DNA of 64,000 nucleotides, taken from assembly GCF_900167975.1 (NCBI RefSeq), contig NZ_FUZU01000002.1, positions 503,501 through 567,500 on the forward strand. Direction: 5' to 3'. A model generated the notes under the pieces. The model saw nothing but the letters and a program-made list of their open reading frames with translations. It did no database searches and was not told the DNA's origin. Positions 25,427 through 34,800 of the stretch are shown piece after piece. The position numbers and the translations under genes are program-made. Each line of letters starts with the position of its first letter. Positions within the stretch are counted from its first letter, which is position 1. The stretch comes from Ohtaekwangia koreensis. Its GTDB lineage: Bacteria; Bacteroidota; Bacteroidia; Cytophagales; Cyclobacteriaceae.

Positions 25427-26758
25427 ATGACTAATTATAGCGACCATCCATTTTTTTCAAAGTCATTTCAGTGGCTGTTCTTATCTATAGCACTTTCATC
25501 TTCAGTATTCTATAGCTGCTCTCCGATTTCCAATCGGGCACTATCGAAGACGTTTCACGCTACGGAAGAAAAGTTTAAAGATCATGTGGGGTTCGTTCTC
25601 TATGATCCTGCTAAAAAGAAAACATTGTTCGACTATCAGGGCGCACAATATTTTACGCCTGCCTCTAACACCAAGATCTTTACATTTTTTACAAGTCTTA
25701 AAATTCTGGGCGACTCTATTCCGGGCTTACGATATATAGTACATGGTGACTCGCTGATATTCTGGGGAACCGGTGATCCTGGTCTGCTATACAAGAATGT
25801 ATATACCAACGGACGCGTTTACAATTTTCTAAAAGCTTCGCCCTATAAATTATTCTTTTCTGTTTCGAATTTTGATACAGAGCATTTTGGTCCGGGATGG
25901 GCGTGGGATGATTACAGCTCTTACTATTCAGCGGAACGATCTCCTTTGCCAATCTACGGAAACATTGCCGCTATACAAGCCATCGGCAACAAACCGGAAA
26001 TACAACCTCCATTCTTTAAAAAGGAATTACGCATCGGAATTCCACAGTCCAGTGCAGATGCAAACCGGGAATCTGATAAAAATGTTTTTACATATATACC
26101 CGGCACCAAAGTATCATCTAAAGTAATTGATGTTCCACTGAAAATTTCTCCTTTCTTAACAGCAACGCTGTTGAGTGACACACTCAACAAAAGCGTTACG
26201 CTTTTAAACAAGCCATTCGATTCCACTGCATTAACGATTTTCAATATACCTTCTGATAGTCTGTATCGCATCATGATGCAGGAGAGTGATAATTTTATTG
26301 CAGAACAATTGTTGTTACTCTGTGCCGGTACACTAAGCGACACTTTGAAAACTGAAATAGCGATTGAATATTCAAAGAAGAACTTTTTGAATGATTTATC
26401 AGACGATCCTATATGGAAGGATGGTTCCGGGTTATCTCGTTTTAATTTATTCACGCCACGTTCCATTGTTCAGCTTTGGGAGAAGATATATACCCTGGTG
26501 CCACAGGAAAGACTTTTTACGTTGCTGGCTATAGGCGGTAAAAAGGGAACGATCCGAAATTACTACAAAGAGACGCAGCCCTATATATTTGGAAAAACAG
26601 GATCGCTCAGCAACAATCACGCGCTCAGTGGATATCTGCTTACAAAGCGTGGCAAGGTGCTAATCTTTTCTTTTATGAATACTCACTTTGCTAAATCTAC
26701 GAGTGAGGTGCGCAATAACATGCAGGAAATCTTGCACAAAATCTATGAAGCTTACTAA
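25427..26758 (+). CDS. dacB: D-alanyl-D-alanine carboxypeptidase/endopeptidase, PBP4 type (peptidase S13)
   Basis: A low-molecular-mass penicillin-binding protein that trims or opens peptidoglycan peptide bridges in the periplasm. The 443-residue protein carries all three active-site motifs: SxxK at residues 80-83 (SNTK), SDN at 287-289 and KTG at 390-392. The N-terminal hydrophobic segment ends in a Cys (FYSCSP), suggesting a lipoprotein or signal-anchored enzyme. Length agrees with the S13 family, with a reduced domain-III insert. It lies between the DinB gene and a secreted GH3 glycosidase gene (15 bases downstream), so the pair probably serves cell-wall turnover. Confidence 0.93.
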   Translation: MTNYSDHPFFSKSFQWLFLSIALSSSVFYSCSPISNRALSKTFHATEEKFKDHVGFVLYDPAKKKTLFDYQGAQYFTPASNTKIFTFFTSLKILGDSIPGLRYIVHGDSLIFWGTGDPGLLYKNVYTNGRVYNFLKASPYKLFFSVSNFDTEHFGPGWAWDDYSSYYSAERSPLPIYGNIAAIQAIGNKPEIQPPFFKKELRIGIPQSSADANRESDKNVFTYIPGTKVSSKVIDVPLKISPFLTATLLSDTLNKSVTLLNKPFDSTALTIFNIPSDSLYRIMMQESDNFIAEQLLLLCAGTLSDTLKTEIAIEYSKKNFLNDLSDDPIWKDGSGLSRFNLFTPRSIVQLWEKIYTLVPQERLFTLLAIGGKKGTIRNYYKETQPYIFGKTGSLSNNHALSGYLLTKRGKVLIFSFMNTHFAKSTSEVRNNMQEILHKIYEAY

Positions 26759-26773
26759 ACGAATTTTTTTATA

Positions 26774-28051
26774 ATGATGAAGTATTTCTATTCGCTGTTT
26801 TTTTTGGCGGTCGCGCTAACAGAAAGTACATCTGCGCAGACTATAGATAGTCTTGATATAAAGATCGGCCAAATGATCCTGATTGGTTTCCCCAAAGGTG
26901 ATGTTGATGCAGAAGTGTTACGGGAAGTAAAACAAGGTAAAGTTGGATCGATCATCATTTTTGAGAAAAATATTCCTGCTAAAAATTCTTTCGTTGCACT
27001 AAAAAAAATTACGTGGACCTATCAGCAAGCTGCTCCTATACCGCTCTTTATATGTATAGATCAGGAAGGAGGCAGAGTAAATCGTCTTAAAGATAAATAT
27101 GGATTTCCTCGCTCCATCACAGCGGCTGCTATGGCAAAAGCTTCTACGCTTGATTCGGTTCGCTTCTACAGTGAGGCAACGGCATCGACACTGGCCGGAT
27201 TAGGTATAAATGTAAACTTTGCTCCTGTCGTGGACCTTGCATCCAATCCGGATAACCCAATCATAGCAAAATTTGGTCGCGCATTTTCTGCCAATGAAGA
27301 TTCTGTGGCGCTGATGGCGAAAGAAGTTATCAAGCAACATCGTAAGTATGGAGTGATTACATCGCTGAAGCATTTTCCCGGACACGGCAGTTCGAAAGCT
27401 GATACGCATCTTGGTATAGCGGATGTTACCAACACGTGGGAAGAGCGCGAGTTGAAACCTTATCAGTTGCTCATAGACTCCGGATATGCTGATGCTATTA
27501 TGACCTCGCACATTGTTAATAAGAAACTTGATAAAAATGGAAATCCCGGAACGCTGTCTGTGGATATACTAACTGGTATACTTCGTAAGCGTTTACATTT
27601 TAGTGGAGTAGTGTTTACGGATGATATGCAAATGCAAGCGATCACCAAGCATTATGGCTTCGAACAAGCTATAAAACTCGCTATTCAAGGTGGAGTTGAT
27701 ATCATGACGTTCTCCAATAATATTTCTGGCAGTGACGAACGTACCGTTAACAAAGTACACAGCATCATTCGCTCATTGGTAGAGAAAGGAGATATATCGC
27801 AAGCAAGAATCAATGAAAGCTTCAAAAGAATTATGCTTCTGAAAAAACGACTGGGCGAAAACTCTGTAGAGGCAAATGATAAACAGACTGTCGAAAAATT
27901 ACAGATCGCTTTAAATAAAACTGAAGCCGACCTTGCTACAGCGAAAGAAGAATTGAAAAGTAAATCGGACGAGCTAGCGAAAGTGCAGGAATCATTAGCG
28001 CAAACAGAGCCTAAGAAAAAGAAGAAGAAAAAGAAAAGAAGTGAAGATTAA
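26774..28051 (+). CDS. Secreted glycoside hydrolase family 3 (NagZ-like beta-N-acetylhexosaminidase)
   Basis: A 425-residue GH3 enzyme with a signal peptide (about 1-22, ending TSAQ). The barrel shows CIDQEGGRVNRL near the substrate pocket, KHFPGHGSSKADTH with the catalytic His/Asp loop typical of NagZ-type enzymes, and FTDDMQMQA whose first Asp fits the nucleophile. NagZ-type enzymes remove GlcNAc from muropeptides. Unlike E. coli NagZ it is exported. The C-terminus adds a coiled coil (about residues 370-410) and a tail of eight consecutive Lys before KRSED, a fusion-like appendage that might bind acidic wall or membrane polymers. It follows the PBP4 gene by 15 bases. Confidence 0.9.
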   Translation: MMKYFYSLFFLAVALTESTSAQTIDSLDIKIGQMILIGFPKGDVDAEVLREVKQGKVGSIIIFEKNIPAKNSFVALKKITWTYQQAAPIPLFICIDQEGGRVNRLKDKYGFPRSITAAAMAKASTLDSVRFYSEATASTLAGLGINVNFAPVVDLASNPDNPIIAKFGRAFSANEDSVALMAKEVIKQHRKYGVITSLKHFPGHGSSKADTHLGIADVTNTWEERELKPYQLLIDSGYADAIMTSHIVNKKLDKNGNPGTLSVDILTGILRKRLHFSGVVFTDDMQMQAITKHYGFEQAIKLAIQGGVDIMTFSNNISGSDERTVNKVHSIIRSLVEKGDISQARINESFKRIMLLKKRLGENSVEANDKQTVEKLQIALNKTEADLATAKEELKSKSDELAKVQESLAQTEPKKKKKKKKRSED

Positions 28052-28062
28052 GTATAGGACGA

Positions 28063-28872
28063 ATGTTGCACGAGGAACCTTTCAAAATATATAGGCCGAC
28101 TGTTCCGGCAGTACCGATCCTTGTCAGTGTTCCGCATTGTGGAGTGGCATTTCCCCGTGATATACGCAGCCAGTACAAAACTTCACTGATCGAAGCACCT
28201 GACGATACCGATTGGTTTGTGGATCGCCTGTATGATTTTGCGCCTTCTATGGGCATGACCATGATCACTGCGATTTATAGTCGTTGGGTGATCGATTTAA
28301 ATCGTGATCCGGACAGTAAGCCGCTATATTCCGATGGACGAATCATTACTGCGCTTTGCCCATCGACAACATTTTTAGGCGAACCTCTATATATAGACAA
28401 CCGGAAAGAAGTAGCAGAGGCTGAAGTCGCCAGGCGGCATACATTATACTATCAACCTTATCATGACAAGATTCAGCAATTATTGGATGAAATGAGGGCT
28501 GCATTCGGTACGGTGTTGTTATGGGATTGCCATTCGATCCGCCAGGTTGTTACTACCATTCAGAAAGAAAAATTTCCGGATTTAATCCTTGGAGACGCTG
28601 ATGGAAAATCTGCCGCCCCGAATCTGATTCAAACAACACTGGATATACTCTCTTCAGATTCCTTCTCCGTAAGTCATAATCATCCTTTCAAAGGCGGCAC
28701 CATCACACGCACATTCGGTAAGCCGGCCGAGAATCAACACGCACTTCAACTTGAAATGCCCAAGGTACACTATATGGATGATACAGAAATATATTATCAC
28801 GAAGGGCGGGCGAAACACATGCAGCAGTTATTAAAGAGAAATTTTCAGCACTTGATTTCACAATTACGCTAG
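28063..28872 (+). CDS. hutG: N-formylglutamate amidohydrolase
   Basis: HutG of the five-step histidine route hydrolyses N-formyl-L-glutamate to formate and glutamate. The 269-residue protein has the family markers VSVPHCGVAFP near residue 20, DRLYDFAPSMG, YSRWVIDLNRDP, LLWDCHSI and a C-terminal QLEMPK, all features of the FGase superfamily. Its stop is one base before the start of hutF, the enzyme that makes its substrate, which strongly supports the assignment. hutH, hutU and hutI are not in the window. Confidence 0.93.
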   Translation: MLHEEPFKIYRPTVPAVPILVSVPHCGVAFPRDIRSQYKTSLIEAPDDTDWFVDRLYDFAPSMGMTMITAIYSRWVIDLNRDPDSKPLYSDGRIITALCPSTTFLGEPLYIDNRKEVAEAEVARRHTLYYQPYHDKIQQLLDEMRAAFGTVLLWDCHSIRQVVTTIQKEKFPDLILGDADGKSAAPNLIQTTLDILSSDSFSVSHNHPFKGGTITRTFGKPAENQHALQLEMPKVHYMDDTEIYYHEGRAKHMQQLLKRNFQHLISQLR

Positions 28873-28873
28873 C

Positions 28874-30244
28874 ATGATCCAGCCTTTAAAATATTTTCAG
28901 CTTAAAGCATTATTGCAAGCAGATGGCTGGTTATCGCCAGCATATATAGGTGTAGATAATGAAGGTATAATTCAATTTCTATCTGACACGAAGCCGGAAC
29001 ATCCTGTTGCTATAGAAATGGTGGATGGCTTTGCATTACCGGGTTTCCAAAACGCACACTCCCATGCATTTCAATATGCAATGGCTGGTATGGCCGAGAA
29101 ACATCCAGCAGGTTCAACAGATGATTTCTGGAGCTGGCGCGAAGCAATGTATCGTTGCGCACTAAGTCTTGACCCTGACCAGGTGGAAGCGGTTGCAACC
29201 ATGCTTTATGCAGAGATGTTACGGAAGGGCTATACACACGTAGCCGAATTCCATTACCTGCATCACGATAAAGATGGCAAGCCTTATACTCACCTGGCAG
29301 AAATGGGTGAGCGTCTTGTATCTGCAGCTAAAACTGCCGGAATAAAGATCACACTCATTCCGGTATTTTATCAAAAAGGGGGATTCGGAAAAGATCCACA
29401 ACCACGTCAACGAAGGTTTATTTCGAATACAACCGAAACATACTTTCATTTGCTGGAGGATTCCGCTGCGGTTGTGTCCAATCATTCGCATGCTAAACTT
29501 GGTTTCAGCGTCCATTCTTTACGAGCTGTTGATCCTATAGATATAGTATCCACTTTTCAGGAGGGACCCAAGGATATACCTTTTCATCTCCATGCTGCTG
29601 AGCAACTCAAAGAAGTTGAGGATTGTGTTGCCTACTTAAAGCAAAGACCTGTTGAATGGCTTCTGAATAATCTTCCGCTAAATGACCGGTTTCACCTGGT
29701 TCATTGTACACACTTAAATGATGACGAAGTGAAACGTCTTGCGCAGAGCGGTGCACATGCAGTTTTATGTCCCGGTACAGAAGGTAATCTTGGAGATGGA
29801 ATTTTCAGGCTTACAGAGTTTGCTGCTTACAATGGTTCATGGTCTATAGGTACGGATAGTCATATCAGTTTAAATCCGCTGGAAGATCTTCGCTGGTTAG
29901 ATTATGCACAACGCTTCACCACGCATAAGCGGAATACATTTGATGACGGTGCCGGTATCTTAACTCAAAAGACAATTCATGCAGGAAGAAAAGCAATGGG
30001 TTTTTCACCGAACGAATACTTTGGTATTGGTGAATCATTCGATGCTATCGTATTCAATGCAAAGTCACCATTGCTTGCACTAGCTAATGCCGACACTTTG
30101 CTTTCAGCGATTCTATATACTTCAGATTCCAGCGATATTCTCGGCACGCTTATAAATGGAAAATGGATCGTAAAGAATCAAGTTCATATACTATCAGAAA
30201 AAATTGACGCGAACTTCATTGCTGCAATTAAAAAACTGAGTTAA
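28874..30244 (+). CDS. hutF: Formimidoylglutamate deiminase
   Basis: HutF converts N-formimidoyl-L-glutamate to N-formyl-L-glutamate and ammonia. The 456-residue amidohydrolase has the metal motif NAHSHAF near residue 58, FHLHAAEQ, LVHCTHLN and the final metal Asp in IGTDSHISLNPLEDLR. The fit to HutF rather than a generic deaminase is supported by the immediately preceding hutG (one-base gap) and by the EFHYLHHDKDGKPY segment, which is usual for HutF. The reading order hutG-hutF-GNAT suggests one transcript. No histidine-responsive regulator gene is visible in the window. Confidence 0.93.
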   Translation: MIQPLKYFQLKALLQADGWLSPAYIGVDNEGIIQFLSDTKPEHPVAIEMVDGFALPGFQNAHSHAFQYAMAGMAEKHPAGSTDDFWSWREAMYRCALSLDPDQVEAVATMLYAEMLRKGYTHVAEFHYLHHDKDGKPYTHLAEMGERLVSAAKTAGIKITLIPVFYQKGGFGKDPQPRQRRFISNTTETYFHLLEDSAAVVSNHSHAKLGFSVHSLRAVDPIDIVSTFQEGPKDIPFHLHAAEQLKEVEDCVAYLKQRPVEWLLNNLPLNDRFHLVHCTHLNDDEVKRLAQSGAHAVLCPGTEGNLGDGIFRLTEFAAYNGSWSIGTDSHISLNPLEDLRWLDYAQRFTTHKRNTFDDGAGILTQKTIHAGRKAMGFSPNEYFGIGESFDAIVFNAKSPLLALANADTLLSAILYTSDSSDILGTLINGKWIVKNQVHILSEKIDANFIAAIKKLS

Positions 30245-30256
30245 AAAGTCCATAAG

Positions 30257-30748
30257 ATGAATTTCGGAATTCGACAAATCACATCTTCTGATAACGAAGC
30301 GGTGGCGAATATTATAAGAACTGTTATGCCGGAATTCGGTGCGGGTGGTGCAGGTTTTGCCATTCACGATCGTGAGGTTGACGATATGCATCGCGCGTAC
30401 TCAACTCCATACAGCGCATACTATGTATGTGAAGTGAATGGAAAAATAGTTGGAGGCGGTGGCATTGGGCCGTTGCAAGGTGGCCCAGAGGATTATTGTG
30501 AGTTGAAGAAAATGTATTTCTTACCTGAGGCACGCGGACTAGGTTTAGGAAGAAGAGTATTAGAGGCATGCATTCAAGCCGCGCAAGAAAAAAGATATAG
30601 CTTTTGCTACCTGGAAACTTTTAACACCATGGGCAAGGCGATGAATTTATATGATAAAGCTGGCTTCAAAAAAATTCCCGGACCGTTAGGAAGCACTGGT
30701 CATTTTGCTTGTGATCGATTCTATTTACTTGATCTTAAATCGATATAA
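30257..30748 (+). CDS. GNAT family N-acetyltransferase
   Basis: A 163-residue GNAT protein. It begins with a typical first strand (FGIRQITSSDNEA), and the acetyl-CoA pyrophosphate-binding loop is clear in EARGLGLGRRVLEAC (about residues 94-108), followed by the NTMGKAMNLYDKAGFKKI block. The substrate is unknown. It lies 12 bases after hutF and is probably co-transcribed, but a role in histidine breakdown is not established for this family. It converges on the DUF3500 gene with only four bases between the stops. Confidence 0.9.
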   Translation: MNFGIRQITSSDNEAVANIIRTVMPEFGAGGAGFAIHDREVDDMHRAYSTPYSAYYVCEVNGKIVGGGGIGPLQGGPEDYCELKKMYFLPEARGLGLGRRVLEACIQAAQEKRYSFCYLETFNTMGKAMNLYDKAGFKKIPGPLGSTGHFACDRFYLLDLKSI

Positions 30749-30752
30749 AGCA

Positions 30753-31757
30753 TCAGTTGTGTTCTTTCATATAGTGCTCTCGCAGTATATCTGCAGCAAA
30801 ATCATTGGTAAGATCACGAACAACGGTATGTATATGGTTGCTGTTATTCTGTGTGTTATCGTATTCAATTAGCAACATCGGACCTTGTATACGATAGTAG
30901 TGGCCAACTCCCGGCTTTAAACTTCCGGCCCAGGCAAAACTTAAATGATCTATACCGGCCTTCTTTATTTTTGCCATTAGCTTTTCAGAGAAACCGAACT
31001 CGTAATTTTTAATATAGGCATCGAGTAGCCGAAGAAATGTTTTCTTTTGATCAGAGTTAAGGTCAGTATATATAATGCCGGTAGGATTAATGAGCTCTGC
31101 TTTTTGTTTATTATATGATACAATTTCAGGAAGTGCTATATCTGCGAAGCGAGCCTTCGCGAGTTGCTGATCATTCATCGAGTTGATCAATTCGAAGCCA
31201 AGATCGATCTCCTCTTTTAATGTCTTCTTTCCTCGGTCATTACCGGAAGGAACTATAGCAGGATTACTTCCCCAGAAAGAAGGTGTAGAGGACTCCATTA
31301 CACCATTCGCTGATGAAAAATTAAGTGAGAGATGATGACCTTCCAAACGCCATCCCCACAATGTTTTTTCCTCGGGGTTGCCAAATATAGTAAAGTAGTA
31401 ATTCAGCGGATCGCGATACGTATCATCTTCCTTCCGCCCTTCCACTTGCTGCAGAATTTTTTCAAGTGAAAGAATTCCGGTTGCTTTCTGATATCCCTGG
31501 ATACTAAGGGATGACTTTAACAACGCAAAGGCTACTGCGCGTTGTTTTGCATCTAACGCATGAAGCGATATACCATTCCTGTCTTTGGGAACAAAGTGCC
31601 AGTTCAATCGCTCATCACTCTTCCATTCGTATAAAGCTTTATTTTTCTGGGCAGGCGATAATGAAGAAAGAAAATCATCTGCACGCTGCACTACTTCGGT
31701 AGATTGCGCGTGCAGCGTAACGCTACAAAACAGAAACGCATACAATAACTTTATCAT
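30753..31757 (-). CDS. DUF3500 family exported protein
   Basis: A 334-residue protein with a signal peptide (about 1-17, ending LHAQ). The body matches the DUF3500 pattern: NWHFVPKDRNGISL, the LWGWRLEGHHLSLNFS block near residues 138-152, FWGSNPAIV, and the C-terminal FAWAGSLKPGVGHYYRIQGP followed by NHIHTVVRD. These His-rich conserved blocks suggest a metal or ligand site, but no function is known for the family. It is transcribed alone on the minus strand. Confidence 0.85.
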   Translation of the reverse strand: MIKLLYAFLFCSVTLHAQSTEVVQRADDFLSSLSPAQKNKALYEWKSDERLNWHFVPKDRNGISLHALDAKQRAVAFALLKSSLSIQGYQKATGILSLEKILQQVEGRKEDDTYRDPLNYYFTIFGNPEEKTLWGWRLEGHHLSLNFSSANGVMESSTPSFWGSNPAIVPSGNDRGKKTLKEEIDLGFELINSMNDQQLAKARFADIALPEIVSYNKQKAELINPTGIIYTDLNSDQKKTFLRLLDAYIKNYEFGFSEKLMAKIKKAGIDHLSFAWAGSLKPGVGHYYRIQGPMLLIEYDNTQNNSNHIHTVVRDLTNDFAADILREHYMKEHN

Positions 31758-31838
31758 GACGGAAGTTATTGAATATTCAGATAAAAACGATCCTGTTGTG
31801 TTCAGCTTCTAGAAGGAGCAATACGATATCTGGAAGGA

Positions 31839-34800
31839 TCAGAATCCATCGTCTTCTTTTTTCTTCTCCTCTTCTTTTACTTCTTTCTTCTTTGCTGCAG
31901 AAGAACCTTCGCTCAGACTATACGGAATATCAATGCCGTAATATTGCTGACGGAAACGATTAATGAATGTGAGCGTCTCATCGTCACTTCCGGGGATGAA
32001 AGCTACTTCTCCCACTTTAGCTTTTCCTGCATTACTTTTTTTGGCAATGATTGTGTTGAAATCACTATTGGATGAATGAACCATTAAGCGATTATCTTCA
32101 AAGCCGAAGTAGTACCATGCTTCAGGAGAAGCTTTTATAAATACGTTGAATACAGGAGCACCGTCCTCTGTTTTCTTCACTTCCATGAAACCTTCAAACG
32201 CTCCATTAATATCCTGGCGCCCTATATTAGACATACCAAGAGTGCCTTCGCTATAGAATGCCTTTTGCTTTTGAGACCACTTCAAATTTACATTTGAGAA
32301 AACAAGAGGCTTGGCAAGAGGCGTTAGCGTTCCTAATGAAACATAACCTTGCAAGCTTTTCTGCTCATAATCTTTTGCCGCACGTTCACCAACAAGATCT
32401 GCGATCTTATAAAGAAGCTCTGTCTGATCACCGAGACCTTCATCCGCTCCTTCATTTTTGATTACGTCCTGAATTTGGCGCGCCATCAAATCAAATGCTG
32501 TAACCGGTACATTCGAATCTACCATGATGAAAGAATTCATCTTGATCTCATTATTCGTCATGTTACCCTGTCCTATAGCAGTCGATGTAACATTAAAATC
32601 TTTCGTACCGCTGAATAATTTCACTGGACCTTCGAAACGAACCTGGAGCGTTTCGTCATTATAGGCAAACACTTTTCCGGAGAGCGAGTTTCCTGCAGCT
32701 TTTTCAAGACTCTCAATTTTGAATTCCTGTGATGCTGTATCATAGTGGAGTGAACCACTTGGCTCGAAGAAGTTCTCATCCTCCTCCATCTTTTTATCAT
32801 TCACAAACGTAATGTATAGCTCGTTATCGCTGGAGAAATGTAAACCCGCATTCACACGACCTCCACCTTCAGTCACGGCATTATCAAAATCAATGCGAAC
32901 ATCAGTCTCATCACCAGTCTGAGTATACTGAATCCAGGTGTTGTAGTTCTTAATTTTTCGGATGTCAAGTTTTACAAAGCCTGTAAGCTGTAATGCAGGG
33001 CGTGTTGCGTACATCGTCATGTCGCCTTTATAGTACATACCTGCTCCCAACACCAGTTTCTCTTTATCAAGAACGGAACCGGTAGCAACGGTTTGTTGAG
33101 TCGCTACTGTCTTTCTTTTCTTGCGCGACACCTCCTCCAATGCTATATCTTCCAAATGGAAGTCTGTCATTTTGATGGCAAATGTATCTTGAAGGAAGTT
33201 TACATATTGATAGGTGGCATACCCTGTAAATTGTTTTCGGGATACTATATCTACCACACCTTCGGTAAGTCTGTGATAAGCATTTAAAGTATCCAGAATG
33301 ATCGTTGTATTTTTCAGGGTTCCGATCTTCGCATTTTCTAAAATCAACACTTCGTTGTTCTCAGGAGTAATCTTCGCATCCGCGACTATGATATAGGGAA
33401 TACCGCTTACTTTTAATTCCTGTGTTTTCAAGTTATACTCTGCTTTGTCTGCCAGGAAGTTAAGAGAGTCGAGTTCCTTTCGTGTAGTATAGAAATATGA
33501 TTCCTCCAGCGGTACGTCCGGATTTCTTTTCATGGTAATCTTTTCAGCCTTCAGATCCCATCGCATTTCGGGTATAGATGTTTTAAACTGTGCGAATGGA
33601 AATTCAATCGCAGCCATACCTGCTACTTCCGGATTTATATCTGCATAGTTTTCTTTCAGGTTGAATTTCATACGCACATCTACACCATATAATAAAGGCT
33701 TGTTGGGATCTTCTGATTTTACTTTGAAGCGAGCATGTCGTGCACTGAAATCATTTGCCGTAAAGTTCATACTACGCGAGATCAGTTCACTTCCCCGTGT
33801 CTCAAGTTTTCCTGCTCCGGCAACGCCTTCTTTCGAAACGGTAAGTGTACCCTGCATCTGAGCAGTTGAATCATAGAAGTTGAAAGGAGCTTTCTGATTC
33901 TTTAATCGCATCTTGTCTTGCTTCGGATACCACTTCATCTCAAAATCAGGCAATGATGCTTGAGGAAACATTACCGAACCAAATTGCTTTTCTGCTATCG
34001 TAGCACGATTTCCTTTCGTAATAACAGAGTCAGGGTAAAAAATAAAATCGTATGACCGAACCGTTGCTGCCAGATAATCGATCTGTCCCGTTCCACGAAG
34101 ACCGTGATTATCCATATTCAACGCACCCTTCATTTTGGCATCGCCATTGTAAAGCTGGTAGCCCGCCCGTGGTATAATATGTTCAAAACCAAGAGACTTG
34201 TCCGGTTTGGAATGAAGTTTCTCCTTGAAATTCGGAAACATACCACTTGACACAAACGTACCATCGAAGTTAATGGAGGCCGGATCGGCATCATTCAAAC
34301 TATCAAGTTTAAATGGTGGCACCACAAAAAACATTGATTGATCATAAACGCCCCCGAGTACTTCGGGCCTGTTGAAGTATATAACACCACCTCCACTGGC
34401 ATCCAGTCTCGGGAAATTTGGAATTTTTTTCTTTCCGGATTTATTACCGGCCTTACTAATAAAGAGTGTTCCTGATTTCTGACTTGTACTTGCCAAACCA
34501 CCTACGGCTGCCGCGGCAGAGTCAGCACCCACCATGTTGTTGTTGAGCTTTCTGCGAACGTTCTGCCCTCTTGCATTTTTTTCCGTCACATAAAAATTAA
34601 TCGAGTCGATACGCGTCAGGTTAATATAGAAGCTATCGTATTTCAGCGTAAAACCTTTTCCGCTGATCTCAAAGTTTCCGGCATTGATCGTTCCATCAAA
34701 CTTTATGTCTCTGTCTTTTAAAAGTGTAATAACGTTGCTATCCGGTTTGATGCGAACGTTAAGAGAATCACTCACTTTAAATTCATCTACACCTCGAACC

